NCBI RefSeq assembly: GCF_024586455.1
Contig: NC_065921.1
Coordinates: 64,295,528-64,359,527 of the forward strand
Reading direction: 5' to 3'
Origin: Bactrocera neohumeralis
Taxonomy: Eukaryota > Arthropoda > Insecta > Diptera > Tephritidae
Length of the DNA stretch: 64,000 bases
Shown here: in pieces, positions 44,661-54,589 of the stretch
Layout of the letters: every line of letters begins with the position of its first letter
How positions within the stretch are numbered: position 1 is the first letter of the stretch
The notes under the pieces: generated by a model
Told to the model about the DNA's origin: nothing
The model's input: only the letters and a program-made list of their open reading frames with translations
Database searches by the model: none
Made by a program: the position numbers and the translations under genes

Positions 44661-47600
44661 TTACAACAACAACGACATCGACTTCTCTTTTTCTTCTTTT
44701 CATAAGAAATTCGATCGATGGAAGCACCATGCATAAAGTGGCTGGCAAAAAAGGTGTCAATTAAATATATATAGGAGATAATATTCGTCAAACAATTACT
44801 TCATTTGTTCTGACGGACTTCAGCTGTAAAGAAATCTATAAACCTTGCTAAGATCATAAGCTCATTTTGATTACAAATTCAAAACTTCGATTCTACGAAC
44901 TAGAATAACTAGCACCGGATGCATTAAACGGCTTTGTTTAAGGGATGACACTATCAATGGAGCTCTGAAACTCTTTTCGATGTTCAGACACTGTAACTCA
45001 TGAGAAAGCAAGCAAAACTGCTGTTTTAAGTTCTTGAACGGTTGACTTAAAGTGCCTTCAACGGAAACTTGTAAATAAAAAGCCCGATGAAATCCATAAT
45101 AGTAATAGACGTCAGGCAACTCAAAGTAACGTCTTCAGTAATACCAAGTACTATCAAGTTAATAACAGTATGATAACTTAATTTTTGGCCAACCGCTGAC
45201 TGTAAATACATTTAATTTCAAACTTTCCATTTCCCGTTGTGGTCATTTAATTTAACCGTCCCCACTGCCCACCTCCTTGAAAACTACCTTCTGCGGATCA
45301 GACGCACGCTGCAGCATTCCAAAGTCCACGTGAAAGTCAAATTTGTCTCATTTCAAAGCTAATTTGTCAACACACATTACAATCATTACAACTTTATAGA
45401 CAATGCGCCAGCTCAGTTCCCCATCCACTCACGCTTCCTGTTCTGCTAACGTTTGTTGGCTGCGTAACTGTTCATCGCACTTAGTTATTATTATGCTCTG
45501 AGGTTAGTGGTTGTGGCTTTGACTGTGGCTGTTATTGTACCGTTGTTAAAGCGACACCTCAACGGCAACACCCACAAAATATCCACAGTTCGGACGGGAG
45601 AGACGACAGCGACAACGCTTCGACATATGTTTTTGCTCGGCTCTGCCACGCACTAGCAGCTATTTCAAGCATTTAGTTCCACCACGTCGCACTGAGTAAT
45701 GAAGTCAAATGAGAGTTGCTTGACTGTCACTTTTGACAAATGCAAATTACATGAGCTAAACATTGCGGTACTCCAATGCGTATGTATGGTAGGGTAGGTT
45801 TCGCTTGGCGTCGCATAACTCACGCACTCGGCTTTGTTCCTTTCGCAGGTGCAGCCACCACTCACGCCTCTCCATGCAGCTCCCTCACCGCTGCTCCACA
45901 AGCCAAGACATTTGTGTAGCTCATTTATTTGAAGGTTTCATGTAAATACCGTTATTTGTTGCTACTGTTGTTCTTGTTATTGCTATTATTATTGTTGTTT
46001 TTGCTTTCTTAATGATGTTCTTGCTACTTGTAGCATATTCATTACCTTCTGTCGGCTGCGCTGTGTGGCATGATGTGCTCTTTAGGCAGCAGCTGACGTG
46101 TCTTGTTGTACAACAAGTGTCAAAATGTAACTGTCAAATGTATTTGCATAATTTTAATTAAACAAAAATGCTAATAAAAGCAAACAGCAAATGACTGACA
46201 TAAACAAATGTTTAACTTTTCTGAATTGGATTGACTCTGCAACTAACAAGTGAGATTAATGATAAGGCCAAGTAGCGGAAATAATTGTGGTTGAAATCTA
46301 TGAGATAGCGATTCGATAGGAGATGCCTTGAGTTGTGCGTATAAGTGTATAATAAGGTTAATAACATTAAATCTGAATATTTCTATAAGAAAAAAGTAGC
46401 TTTTCCTGAAAGAGAGTTGGCTTCTTAAGCATAAACTGCTTTAAATTAAGTTTAACTCCGACTATATTTGACTACTAATAAACACCTTAGTTACGTCAAA
46501 TTATGAGAAAAGTTAAATCGATATTAAACTATCTATTTAAATCGCTAAAATCCATGTGAAGATATCTATGAAATGCTTTCTTCTCCTGCAATAAAACTTT
46601 CATGGCCCTCCAGTCTACATATCTCTAAGAAGATCCAAATATAGAATACTTCTTAGTAGACAACTAACTAGACTCATACGTAAAACTGTTAGGCCTTTTC
46701 GTTTATATTTTCAAAAATGTCCTGTGAAATTGGCAAGGTCGTATCTTGAATAGTTTTTGAATAGCAACGTTTTAAGTCCCCGCTCGCGGGTATAAATCGA
46801 ATAGTTGAAACTTTAAACGCGTTTTTCTCGAAACGACATTTTTCAAAATTGCTGACATCATATCTCAACGCGAAATTTACAGATCGACTTAAAATTGAAA
46901 CTGAGTATTCTTTAATATATTTACTATACACCCTACGATCTTTTTGATTGGGTGAAAATTGTCATTAAAAAAACGACAATTTTTTACCTAAAAAACGAAA
47001 ATTTTTTTCTGAACTACGCCATTTTGTTAATTTTTGATATTTTTCCAAAATCGTAGGTCATTGTATGGGAAATACTTTCAACTTTAATAACTTTGTTTCA
47101 ACTTTAATTATTTGTTTCAGTTACTTATTCGGCCGGAATCACGTCAACATCAGCGATTATTTGTGGCACTTGTTTTCGGCAGTTCCGAAGACAGCAAAAA
47201 AATCTTGAAATAGTTGAAAATTTACCTTTTTATGTCCAAAGAACTTCAAAACATTCGATGGAGTACTTAATTTTAAAAAAATACACGAAAATCGGATAAT
47301 TTTTCATGGTATAGCCCCTTAACTCCCTAGAAAATCATAGTTTAGAGTAGAAAGTGATTTTAAGAACTGGAGAGCAGTAATATGTTCAGTTGGTCAGAGT
47401 GACGTACTGGTACTTAATAACCGGCGACTGGTAGAGTCCTTTGAAAACGAAAAGGAAAACGGAAGGGTAAAAGGCGGACGGTTGCACAGTTGTATACTCC
47501 TCCTTTGTAGAAAAACAAACTCTATCAAAGATTGCTCAAACCCCAAATACGAGTATCATCATAGCGAACTCAGCTTCCTGCAAATAATTTCGATTCCTGC

Positions 47601-48062
47601 TAATTCGCCTGGGTGACTGAAATTATTAAATCTAGCATGTGTCAGCCTCGTCTTGCAAAAGGTGGGCAATCCAGAAGAATATGCCGTAATAATAACACCT
47701 CGTTTTATTGCCTAAATAGGGTTGACAAGGGCTAATTAGAAGAAGTCTATCAAAGGATTCTTGGTAGATAATAAGACAAATTAATTTTGGTAGCGCCACT
47801 CAGATTGCAATTTATTTAGATCTCGAGAAAAAGAGAGGAGTAAACCTTGGCCTTCTAAGTACATGATTTTCCGTAATTTAATAATTAATTTTCGTCTCAG
47901 AAACTGGAGATCTTCTATATTTTGAATCATTGATCTATAATGTACGTGAATCATTAGTTCTTCCCACAGACTATTTTATTTATATGCATAAAAAGAAACC
48001 TATTGATTTTTCTTAAGAACGTGTGAACTTGGCAGAACTTGTTCTAATGCGGTAAGTATAAT
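44661..48062. other. Long region with no recognised genes
   Basis: 45200-46200 is single-copy-like with TTG/TTA repeats near 45960-46000. 46740-47340 has an unusual run of short phrases (a CCCGCTCGCGGG palindrome near 46779-46790, CGAAACGACATTTTT, AACGACAATTTTTT) that could be an unclassified dispersed repeat, but I see no second copy. 47340-48060 is unrecognised. Open frames are compositional. Confidence 0.32.
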
Positions 48063-49060
48063 ACTGTGGTCAAAATATAGTAAGACTTTTTAATTAAAAT
48101 TTCGCGCGAAAACCCATTCATTTAAATATTTTTCAACTACGTCGGTATGACTGTCAGCGTCATCTGTGCCAAATATCACATCAAAACCATCGTTAGTGCT
48201 AAGTATACGCTTATCTTTCTGAAGTACCTAAAGTGCATTCGGTGATTTTTACGATGAGTGAGATTATTCAACAAAGAAGTTATATTAAATTTTGTGGGCG
48301 AAATCAAATCTCTTGTGTCAAAACATTCAGAATGTTAGAAAAAGCCTTCGCTGATAATTGTTTGTTGCAAGCAAGTGTTTGTGATTGGTACAAATTATTC
48401 AAAGAGGGTCGACAAAGCGTTGACAACGAATCATGTCCAGGGCGGCGATAAACATCAACAGATGATCAACACGATAATAAAACAAAGAAATTGTTGCTTG
48501 AGAATCGACGACATCGTTTCATCAATTACTGGCATTGTTGAAATATCAGAAGAATCAGTAAAAAGCATTGTAAAGGATCATTTGAGCCTAAGAAAAGTGA
48601 AAGCACGATTGGTTTCAAAATTACTAAATTTTTTCGAAAAACAGCGTCGCGTTAACGTCTGTGAAACAATGCTTTCCGACTACCAGGATATCATGAAATA
48701 TATTGTTACCGGCGATGAGACTTCAATCGGCCGAGGCAGGTCAAAAAACAAGGTTATGTTGACAGTTTTCTTCGTTTATCGAGGCATGATGCACTCCGAA
48801 TTCCTCGATTTTGGCAAATGAATTCCTTTGGGTCGTCCAAACTGTCAACAAGGTATACTAATTGAGTATTATGCGTCGTCATGGGACATCTGACTATTCA
48901 GCAAACTAAAACGACCGCTCCGGGAAAACACTTTTGAGTCAATTGGAGACATTAAACGTGAATAGCTATGCGCATCGGAGGCTATTCCGGAAATTAACGT
49001 TAACAACTGTTTCGAGGATTGTAGAAAGCGTTGGCACAATTGTATTCGGTCCAAGAGTAA
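48063..49060 (+). mobile_element. Mariner relic, same subfamily as 19148-20215
   Basis: The 5' end carries GTCAAAATATAGTAAGACTT, matching the terminal repeat of the 19-kb copy. The coding remnant has an ATG at 48254 and reads MSEIIQQRSYIKFCGRNQI, then MLEKAFADNCLL and WYKLFKEGRQSVDNESCPGR (first DNA-binding part). After a frameshift, LLRIDDIVSSITGIVEISEE, KARLVSKLLNFFEKQRR, YIVTGDETSIG (first catalytic Asp, Trp changed to Ser) and VMLTVFFVYRGMMHSEFL follow. A deletion removes the blocks with the second and third Asp; the tail LFSKLKRPLRENTFESIGDI and CFEDCRKRWHNCI remains. The 3' terminal repeat was not found. Confidence 0.8.
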
Positions 49061-49117
49061 TGGTAAGAAAAGCTTGGGAAGGCTTCTTCTTTAATCAATT
49101 AAAATTTTAAATAGGCC

Positions 49118-49445
49118 TTCAAACCTTAACTTCGGTTGCTTCGAAGCTAAAATATCCTTCACAAACAGAAATAGTTTTCATACAGGAGCTTAATTTTGGT
49201 CGCTCAGTTTGTCTGATAGCTACATATATGATACAGTAGTCCAAACTAAGAAATTTCATTAAATGTTGTGGCATTGTTTCGGACAATAATCCATTCCAAA
49301 TTTCGTGAAGCCGTTTCGTAAAATTAAAAAAGTTTTTCATATAAGACTATAATTTTGATCGTTCAGTTTGTATGGCAGCTATATGCTATAGTAGTTCGAA
49401 ATCGAATCGAATTCAACAAAAGAGCAACTTCTTGTAAAGAAAAGG
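49118..49445 (-). repeat. DINE-like family B, truncated copy
   Basis: It opens (plus reading) with TTAACTTCGGTTGCTTCGAAGC, the terminal stem-loop of family B slightly decayed, and continues with TTCACAAAC, CGATCGTTCAGTTTGTATGG-type sequence (two related copies at about 49190 and 49355) and AGCAACTTCTTG. These match 33826-34145 in order. The microsatellite, core and opposite terminus are missing. Confidence 0.7.
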
Positions 49446-50999
49446 ACCAGATCGTCCTAAAATCAAACGAAACATGTTGCCAAGCAACAAGCGCAACATA
49501 TGTTGCTGGCAACAGAGAAGTCAACGAGAGTAAAATAATTGAAATAAATGACATTAGGCGAACTGGTGTGATTTGAAGAACACAAAAAAGGCAAACTAAT
49601 AATATAACAGTAGAAAACGAAAAACAACAACAACAAGTAAATTGCTGCCAAAATGCTTATAAAACGCCCACATTGCGACGGCATGTTGCTGGTGTCTAAT
49701 GCAGCAATAAAAGCGCATAAAATGAGAAATTCCCACGCGAAATTGCTTGTATGATGCACTTGTTTGCCAGTGCGCTGATTTATGTCAGCAGCAACAACAA
49801 TGGAACAACAACAACAGCAAAAGTATTAATATGCAATTTATAGGAAAAGTCACTTGTTTGCCGAAAAACAGCAATTGCTGCGGAAATCGGCGAAATGCAA
49901 TAAGCCAACTGCCTGATTGTCTGATTGCCTAACTGCCTCCTCCCGCAGCACTTCGCCTGGCCGCTGTTTGCAGCTGCTCCATTACATATGTAGTTGATTT
50001 CAATGGATTTCAGAATTGCATCGCTTGCCGCTTGTATTGGCAAATGCAAATTTAATAGCGCGCGGCAATAAACAAAAGTTGCAAGCAATAACACACACAC
50101 ACGCCTACTCACAGCACCCACACACATACACGTACACTTTGTTACCTTCACTTGCCTTTGCAGGCGCGTTCGTCGCCGCTTGCCGCTTGTGTGGCACAAC
50201 TTTATGACTTGCTGCAGCGATTTGCATGCATTTTTTTACTGTTTACTTACTCTTCTTCTGTGTTTTTTGTTGTTGCCTCAGCGTGCGGCAATTTAGCTTT
50301 GCCAAACACAAATGCATTTCGGAAAATATGCTTTTCCTTCGGTTATTCTTAAGCCTGCCACAACTGCAACAACTCCCAAACGCCGCTGAAATTCATTGTT
50401 CTTCCCCTAACACCGCTGTCTGCTCATTGCTGCCACCACTATTGCTACTTGGGGATTTTGGCAAATGTGCAACCATTTTTATTGCTGTCTTCAAGCGCTG
50501 TGTCGCCAACAAAGTGAAATATTTACGGGCGCACATATATACATTTACATGTGTATGTGTGTTTATATCCTCATATGAGTTTGTGTGTTAGTGCGTGTTC
50601 GCTCAAAATGTCATCATTGTTGTATGAAGTTTCTTGGAACATACTTTATTAGTACTTTCATATACATATGCATATGTGTGTGTGTGCGTTAGTGCATGCA
50701 CCGCTGTGTGGCAGCATTACTTCTGCTGAATCGCATAAATCTCAGCGCTTTTTGGCAATAGAAAATTGCCTGCTGTTGCTGCCACCATTAGAGCAGTTGC
50801 AACTTTATTGCTTTATGACTTTTCGTATTAGTGTTGTTGTTTATTTTTGTTGCGATTTTTTTGTGCTTTAAACTTCTGTATGAGTTATGTGGTATACTGT
50901 AGTTCTTTTTCCAAGTACTTTGTTGAAACTAACTCATTAACCCTTCGAGTACCTAAACTCGTTTTCATGATTTTTTTGAGATTAGTACGCTGGAGGTCT
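49446..50999. other. Apparently unique DNA with CA/GT and CAA repeats
   Basis: CAACAACAA runs near 49625 and 49790-49820, a CACACACAC run near 50093-50102 and GTGTGTGTG near 50676-50686. Many overlapping open frames arise from these tracts. No domain was recognised. The composition resembles the single-copy islands elsewhere in the window. Confidence 0.35.
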
Positions 51000-51770
51000 C
51001 ATTTAGGTATACTATAAGTTTTGAAGGCTGAGAAGAAGCAAGCAAAATAATTTCAGAAAACAAAACGATGTGCGCCATGTTTTGAGAATCTTTCGAGAAG
51101 GAGGAGTCATTAGTTGCACGACGTTGTCAATATCCAAAAGGCTTTTGAATCTATCTATCAAGCAATCAATAAGATTTTCCATTTCTTTGGTTTTCAAAGC
51201 ACATGCTTTTATGAAAGCAGCAAATTCATTGGAATCCATCTAACACTTCTCTAGAAAGCGCGTCTTCAGAAAAATGTACACTGAGACCCTTTGCAAGTTC
51301 CCACGCAAAAAATTTCGCGTTTTGTTTGTCGGCCACAGATTCTTGGTTTTTCTTCGTCAACTTTCGGTTCTGCCGCCATTTTTTTCTTGTCTGAATAAAT
51401 GGATCGCAAATGTTCCTCAGCTTTTTGTCTTCGGTTTCTGAACGTTACAAGCAGCGTAACTATCACATTTGATGCCTTTGACAGATCGATCGATTCTTTC
51501 TGAAGAATCACCCTGAGTTAGAGATAGAATATCACAAAAAATTCCAGTTAGAATTAGAAATTGCACACGGCTGCGATGAGTATCATTGCTTTTCCCGCTA
51601 TATCCTTAATTTTTTCAGGATAAACTGCGGAGAATGGATCAATCGAACATATCACAGATGGAGCTGAATGCAGCATCTATTTCAAGTTCTCTATCAAACC
51701 GCGTCGTTTCAAATCACTTTCACTTTGAGTTACGGATCTGATTGGATTTATTAACAATTTAATCTGCACA
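51000..51770 (-). pseudogene. hAT-like (ZMYM/DUF4371-type) transposase relic
   Basis: A minus-strand frame (51266-51511) reads LQKESIDLSKASNVIVTLLV, then TFRNRRQKAEEHLRSIYSDK and KPRICGRQTKR. This resembles the stretch between the catalytic core and dimerisation domain of hAT-derived proteins with DUF4371 (L-Q-x-K-x-x-D-L-x-x-A, then K-x-R-(I/T)-x-x-R-Q). Upstream on the same strand (about 51690-51640) decayed sequence may belong to the core. Downstream, a second frame (51012-51239) has weak resemblance only. Stops and frameshifts separate the blocks. The C-terminal dimerisation motif was not found. Assignment is by recalled resemblance. Confidence 0.48.
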
Positions 51771-51843
51771 CATTCACTTTGTAACTTCAGTGGAGACAGT
51801 CTTTAATTTTGTTTCTGAAATAAAAATGGCAAATATCTGGACT

Positions 51844-52927
51844 TTTTTATACTCTCGCAACAAAGTTGCTAAGGAAAGTATTATAGTTTTGTTCAAATAA
51901 CGGTTGTTTGTAAGTCTTAAAACTAAAAGAGTCAGATATAGGGTTATATATATCAAAGTGATCAGGGTGACGAGTAGAGTTGAAATCCGGATGTCTGTCT
52001 GTCCGTCCTTCCGCCTGTCCGTCCGACCGTCCGTGCAAGCTGTAACTTGAGTAAAAATTGAGATATCATGATGAAACTTGGTACACGTATTTCTTGGCTC
52101 CATAAGAAGGTTAAGTTCGAAGATGGGCAAAATCGGCCAACTGCCACGCCCACAAAATGGCGGAAACCGAAAACCTATAAAGTGTTATAACTAAGCCAAA
52201 AATAAAGATATTTAAGTGAAATTTGGCACAAAGGATCGCATTAGGGGGGGCATATTTGGACGTAATTTTTTTTGGAAAAGTGGGCGTGGCCCCGCCCCCT
52301 ACTAAGCTTTTTGTACATATCTCGGAAACTACTATAGCTATGTCAACCAAACTCTATAGAGTCGTTTCCATATACAGTTCAAAAATAGAAGAAATCGGAT
52401 AATAACCACGCCACCTCCCATACAAAGGTTATGTTGAAAACCACTAAAAGTGCGTTAACCGACTAACAAAAAACGTCAGAAACCCTAAATTTTGTCGGAA
52501 CACACTACAGAAGGAAGCTGCACCCAGACTTTTTTTTAAAAATAGAAAATGGGCGTGGCCTCGCCCACTTATGGACCAAAAACCATATCTCAGGAACTAC
52601 TCAACCGATTTCAATGAAATTCGGTATATAATATTTTCTTAACACTCTGATGACATGTACGAAATATGGGTGAAATCGGTTCAGAACCACTCCTTCTTCC
52701 AATATAACGCTATTTTGAATTCCATCTGATGCCTTCTCTGTATAATATATACATTAGGAAATGAAAATACAATTCAATACTCAAAGTACACAAATTGATC
52801 TAATCTAATTAATTTTACAGCAAAATAAAAAAATATGTAAATGTCGGATAATGAAATCTCGATTATCACTTTATCATGCGAGAGTATAAAATGTTCGGTG
52901 ACACCCGAACTTAGCCCTTCCTTACTT
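51844..52927 (+). repeat. DINE-like family A, best-preserved copy
   Basis: Its subterminal inverted repeats are perfect: TTTTATACTCTCGC at 51845-51858 and its complement at 52878-52891. A 5' hairpin (GCAAC and GTTGC arms) precedes GTATTATAG. Then come the TATATA tract, core CAAAGTGATCAGGGTGACGA and a GTCY microsatellite (51991-52032). The 3' stem-loop has perfect 6-bp arms (GTTCGG and CCGAAC, 52893-52910), and the terminus is TTAGCCCTTCCTTACTT. It is 1.08 kb, nearly collinear with 30441-31522. Open frames within it (51774-52153 and 52111-52350, minus) are not genes. Confidence 0.88.
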
Positions 52928-53139
52928 ATTTTCTGTTACTTTACATTTTTTTAGAGAAGTAAACTTAGTACTAAAAAGACATTTAGCTCTAAAGGGGCGG
53001 TTGGTTGGTTAAATTTCCCTCATTTCCCCCTCTGAATCCTCCCTGATATAGTCGAATATGACCTCGAGGTAAACCGGCGGATAAGGTTTAAATATTGATG
53101 AATCGTTTGATTTGATTCGTTTGCATAGATTCGATTGGA
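52928..53139. other. Short unrecognised spacer
   Basis: No feature recognised between the DINE-like copy and the RTE relic. Confidence 0.3.
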
Positions 53140-54530
53140 CTTCTTCTTCACTGGCGTAAACATACCAATTGATACCAAGTGCATTCAGGTCCTTCTCCAC
53201 CTGATCCCTCCAACGAAGTGGTGGTCTTCCTCTTTCTCTGCATCCACCGGCCGGAACTAAATCGAAAACCTTCAAAGTTGAAGTGTTTTCTTCAACATGA
53301 CCCAGACAGTGCAGCCGCTGCTTCTTGATTCGCTGAATTATCATCATCATCATTCTATAGACTGCGGTATTCGCTGTTGCCAATGCGCAAAGCACCATAC
53401 ATCCTCCGCAAATTTTTTCTCTCAAACACTCCTAAAGACAACTCATCAGATTATGTCATCGTCAATGCCTCTGCACTATGTAGCAGGACGGGAATAATAA
53501 GTGACTTAAGAAGCTTTTCATCGAGAGAGGACTTTACTTCATATTTCCTTACTCAAGAGTTAATCTGCGTTAGATTTCGAGGGTGACATTGTTGTTGGTG
53601 TTAATACTGGTTCCAAGATAGAGAAAATTACCTACGACTTTGAAGTTATGACTGTCAACAGTGAAGTAAGGTAAGGCATGCCTGTCGTAAGAGGCGACTA
53701 AGATCCTGGTCACCAGTCCAGAGCTGTATGGAAGCTCAACTGGTCGTTGCTTCGGCTACAAGGTCATACCAAAGACTTTAACCTGGTACCACGGGGAGCA
53801 GTAGCCCCTGGAGTTCGCTCCAGTCTGCTCATTGGGTTTGGCCCTTTGTGGAGATTCGTGGTGGCTGTGGTTAAAACCCAAATCGCGGGAAGAACTGACC
53901 TTGTCAGTCGACTGTGGAGTTGCATTGCAACCGGGTGCCGGACCCAAAGTACGGCAGAGGTTTTAGATGGGCTTCGAGCCCTACCAAGGTGGTTAGTGTG
54001 TCCATGCCACACTGCTGATTGGTACTGAAAATCGTTACCCAGTTTTCAGGGCGCTGATCGACGCATTGTATTGATCCATTGTGCTTTTGAGCACTGTGGA
54101 GTTAAGCTGTCGTCAGCAGGATCCCACGTTAAACACAATCAGACGTTGTCAACAGTGAAGTAGAGACTAGTTGCGAGTGCGACGACTGTTTGTTTGATTC
54201 ACAAGAGTTATTTCGTCTTGCCCTCGTTCACTGCCAGACCCATTTGCTTCGCTTCCTTCTTGATTCTGGAGAAAGCAGAACTAACGGCGCGGTTGTTGAG
54301 ACCAATGATATCAATATCATCGCGCGTTCTCCAACAGCTGCACACTCTTGTAGTTAGAAAATTATACCTTCTCTATTTAGTTCTGCAGCTCGAATTATTT
54401 TCTACAAGAGTAGATTGAAGAAGTCGCACGAAAAGGGGTCGCCTTGTCTGAAACCTCCTTTGGTATCGAACGGCTCGGACAAGAGACCACGGCTCACTAC
54501 AACAGCGGCTGTAAAAGAACCGCTGCAGGA
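53140..54530 (-). pseudogene. RTE-clade retrotransposon relic, split by a later insertion
   Basis: The minus strand carries RTE blocks in order. KGGFRQGDPFSCDFFNLLL (about 54470-54410) is the RT block before the active site. ILISLVSTTAPLVLLSPESR is the frameshifted stretch after YADD, followed by VWQ-x-TRARRN (about 54230). Then comes an interruption at 53669-54146. The thumb region with SLIQRRITLAN-like decay follows, then QRIKKQRLHCLGHVEENTST (about 53340-53280) and GCRERGRPPLRWRDQVEKDL with NALGINWYVYASEEE (about 53250-53150). Joining the flanks across the insertion restores alignment with 63830-63910, showing that the element was intact there when the insertion came. Confidence 0.8.
53669..54146 (+). 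mobile_element. 478-bp SINE-like or 5'-truncated R1-tail element with 16-bp duplication
   Basis: TGTCAACAGTGAAGTA flanks it perfectly on both sides (53653-53668 and 54147-54162). Comparison with the RTE copy at 63245-64000 shows that the insert is absent there and only one such site exists, so this is a true target-site duplication, of retroposon size. The left part contains GTCGTAAGAGGCGAC. The right 300 bp aligns with the 3' untranslated region of the R1-type relic (36181-36480). It ends in ACACAATCAGACG without a poly(A). Open frames inside (53747-54028) have no domain. It may be a SINE that borrows the R1-type tail, or a truncated R1-type copy. Confidence 0.82.
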
Positions 54531-54589
54531 CCACATCGAAGACTCAACGATAAACATAATAGCACCTAACGCAAGAGAGTAGGTAAAGG

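Noticed and set aside
53747..54028. Open frames of 82-93 codons on both strands
   Set aside because: They lie inside the SINE-like element and overlap on opposite strands without domains.
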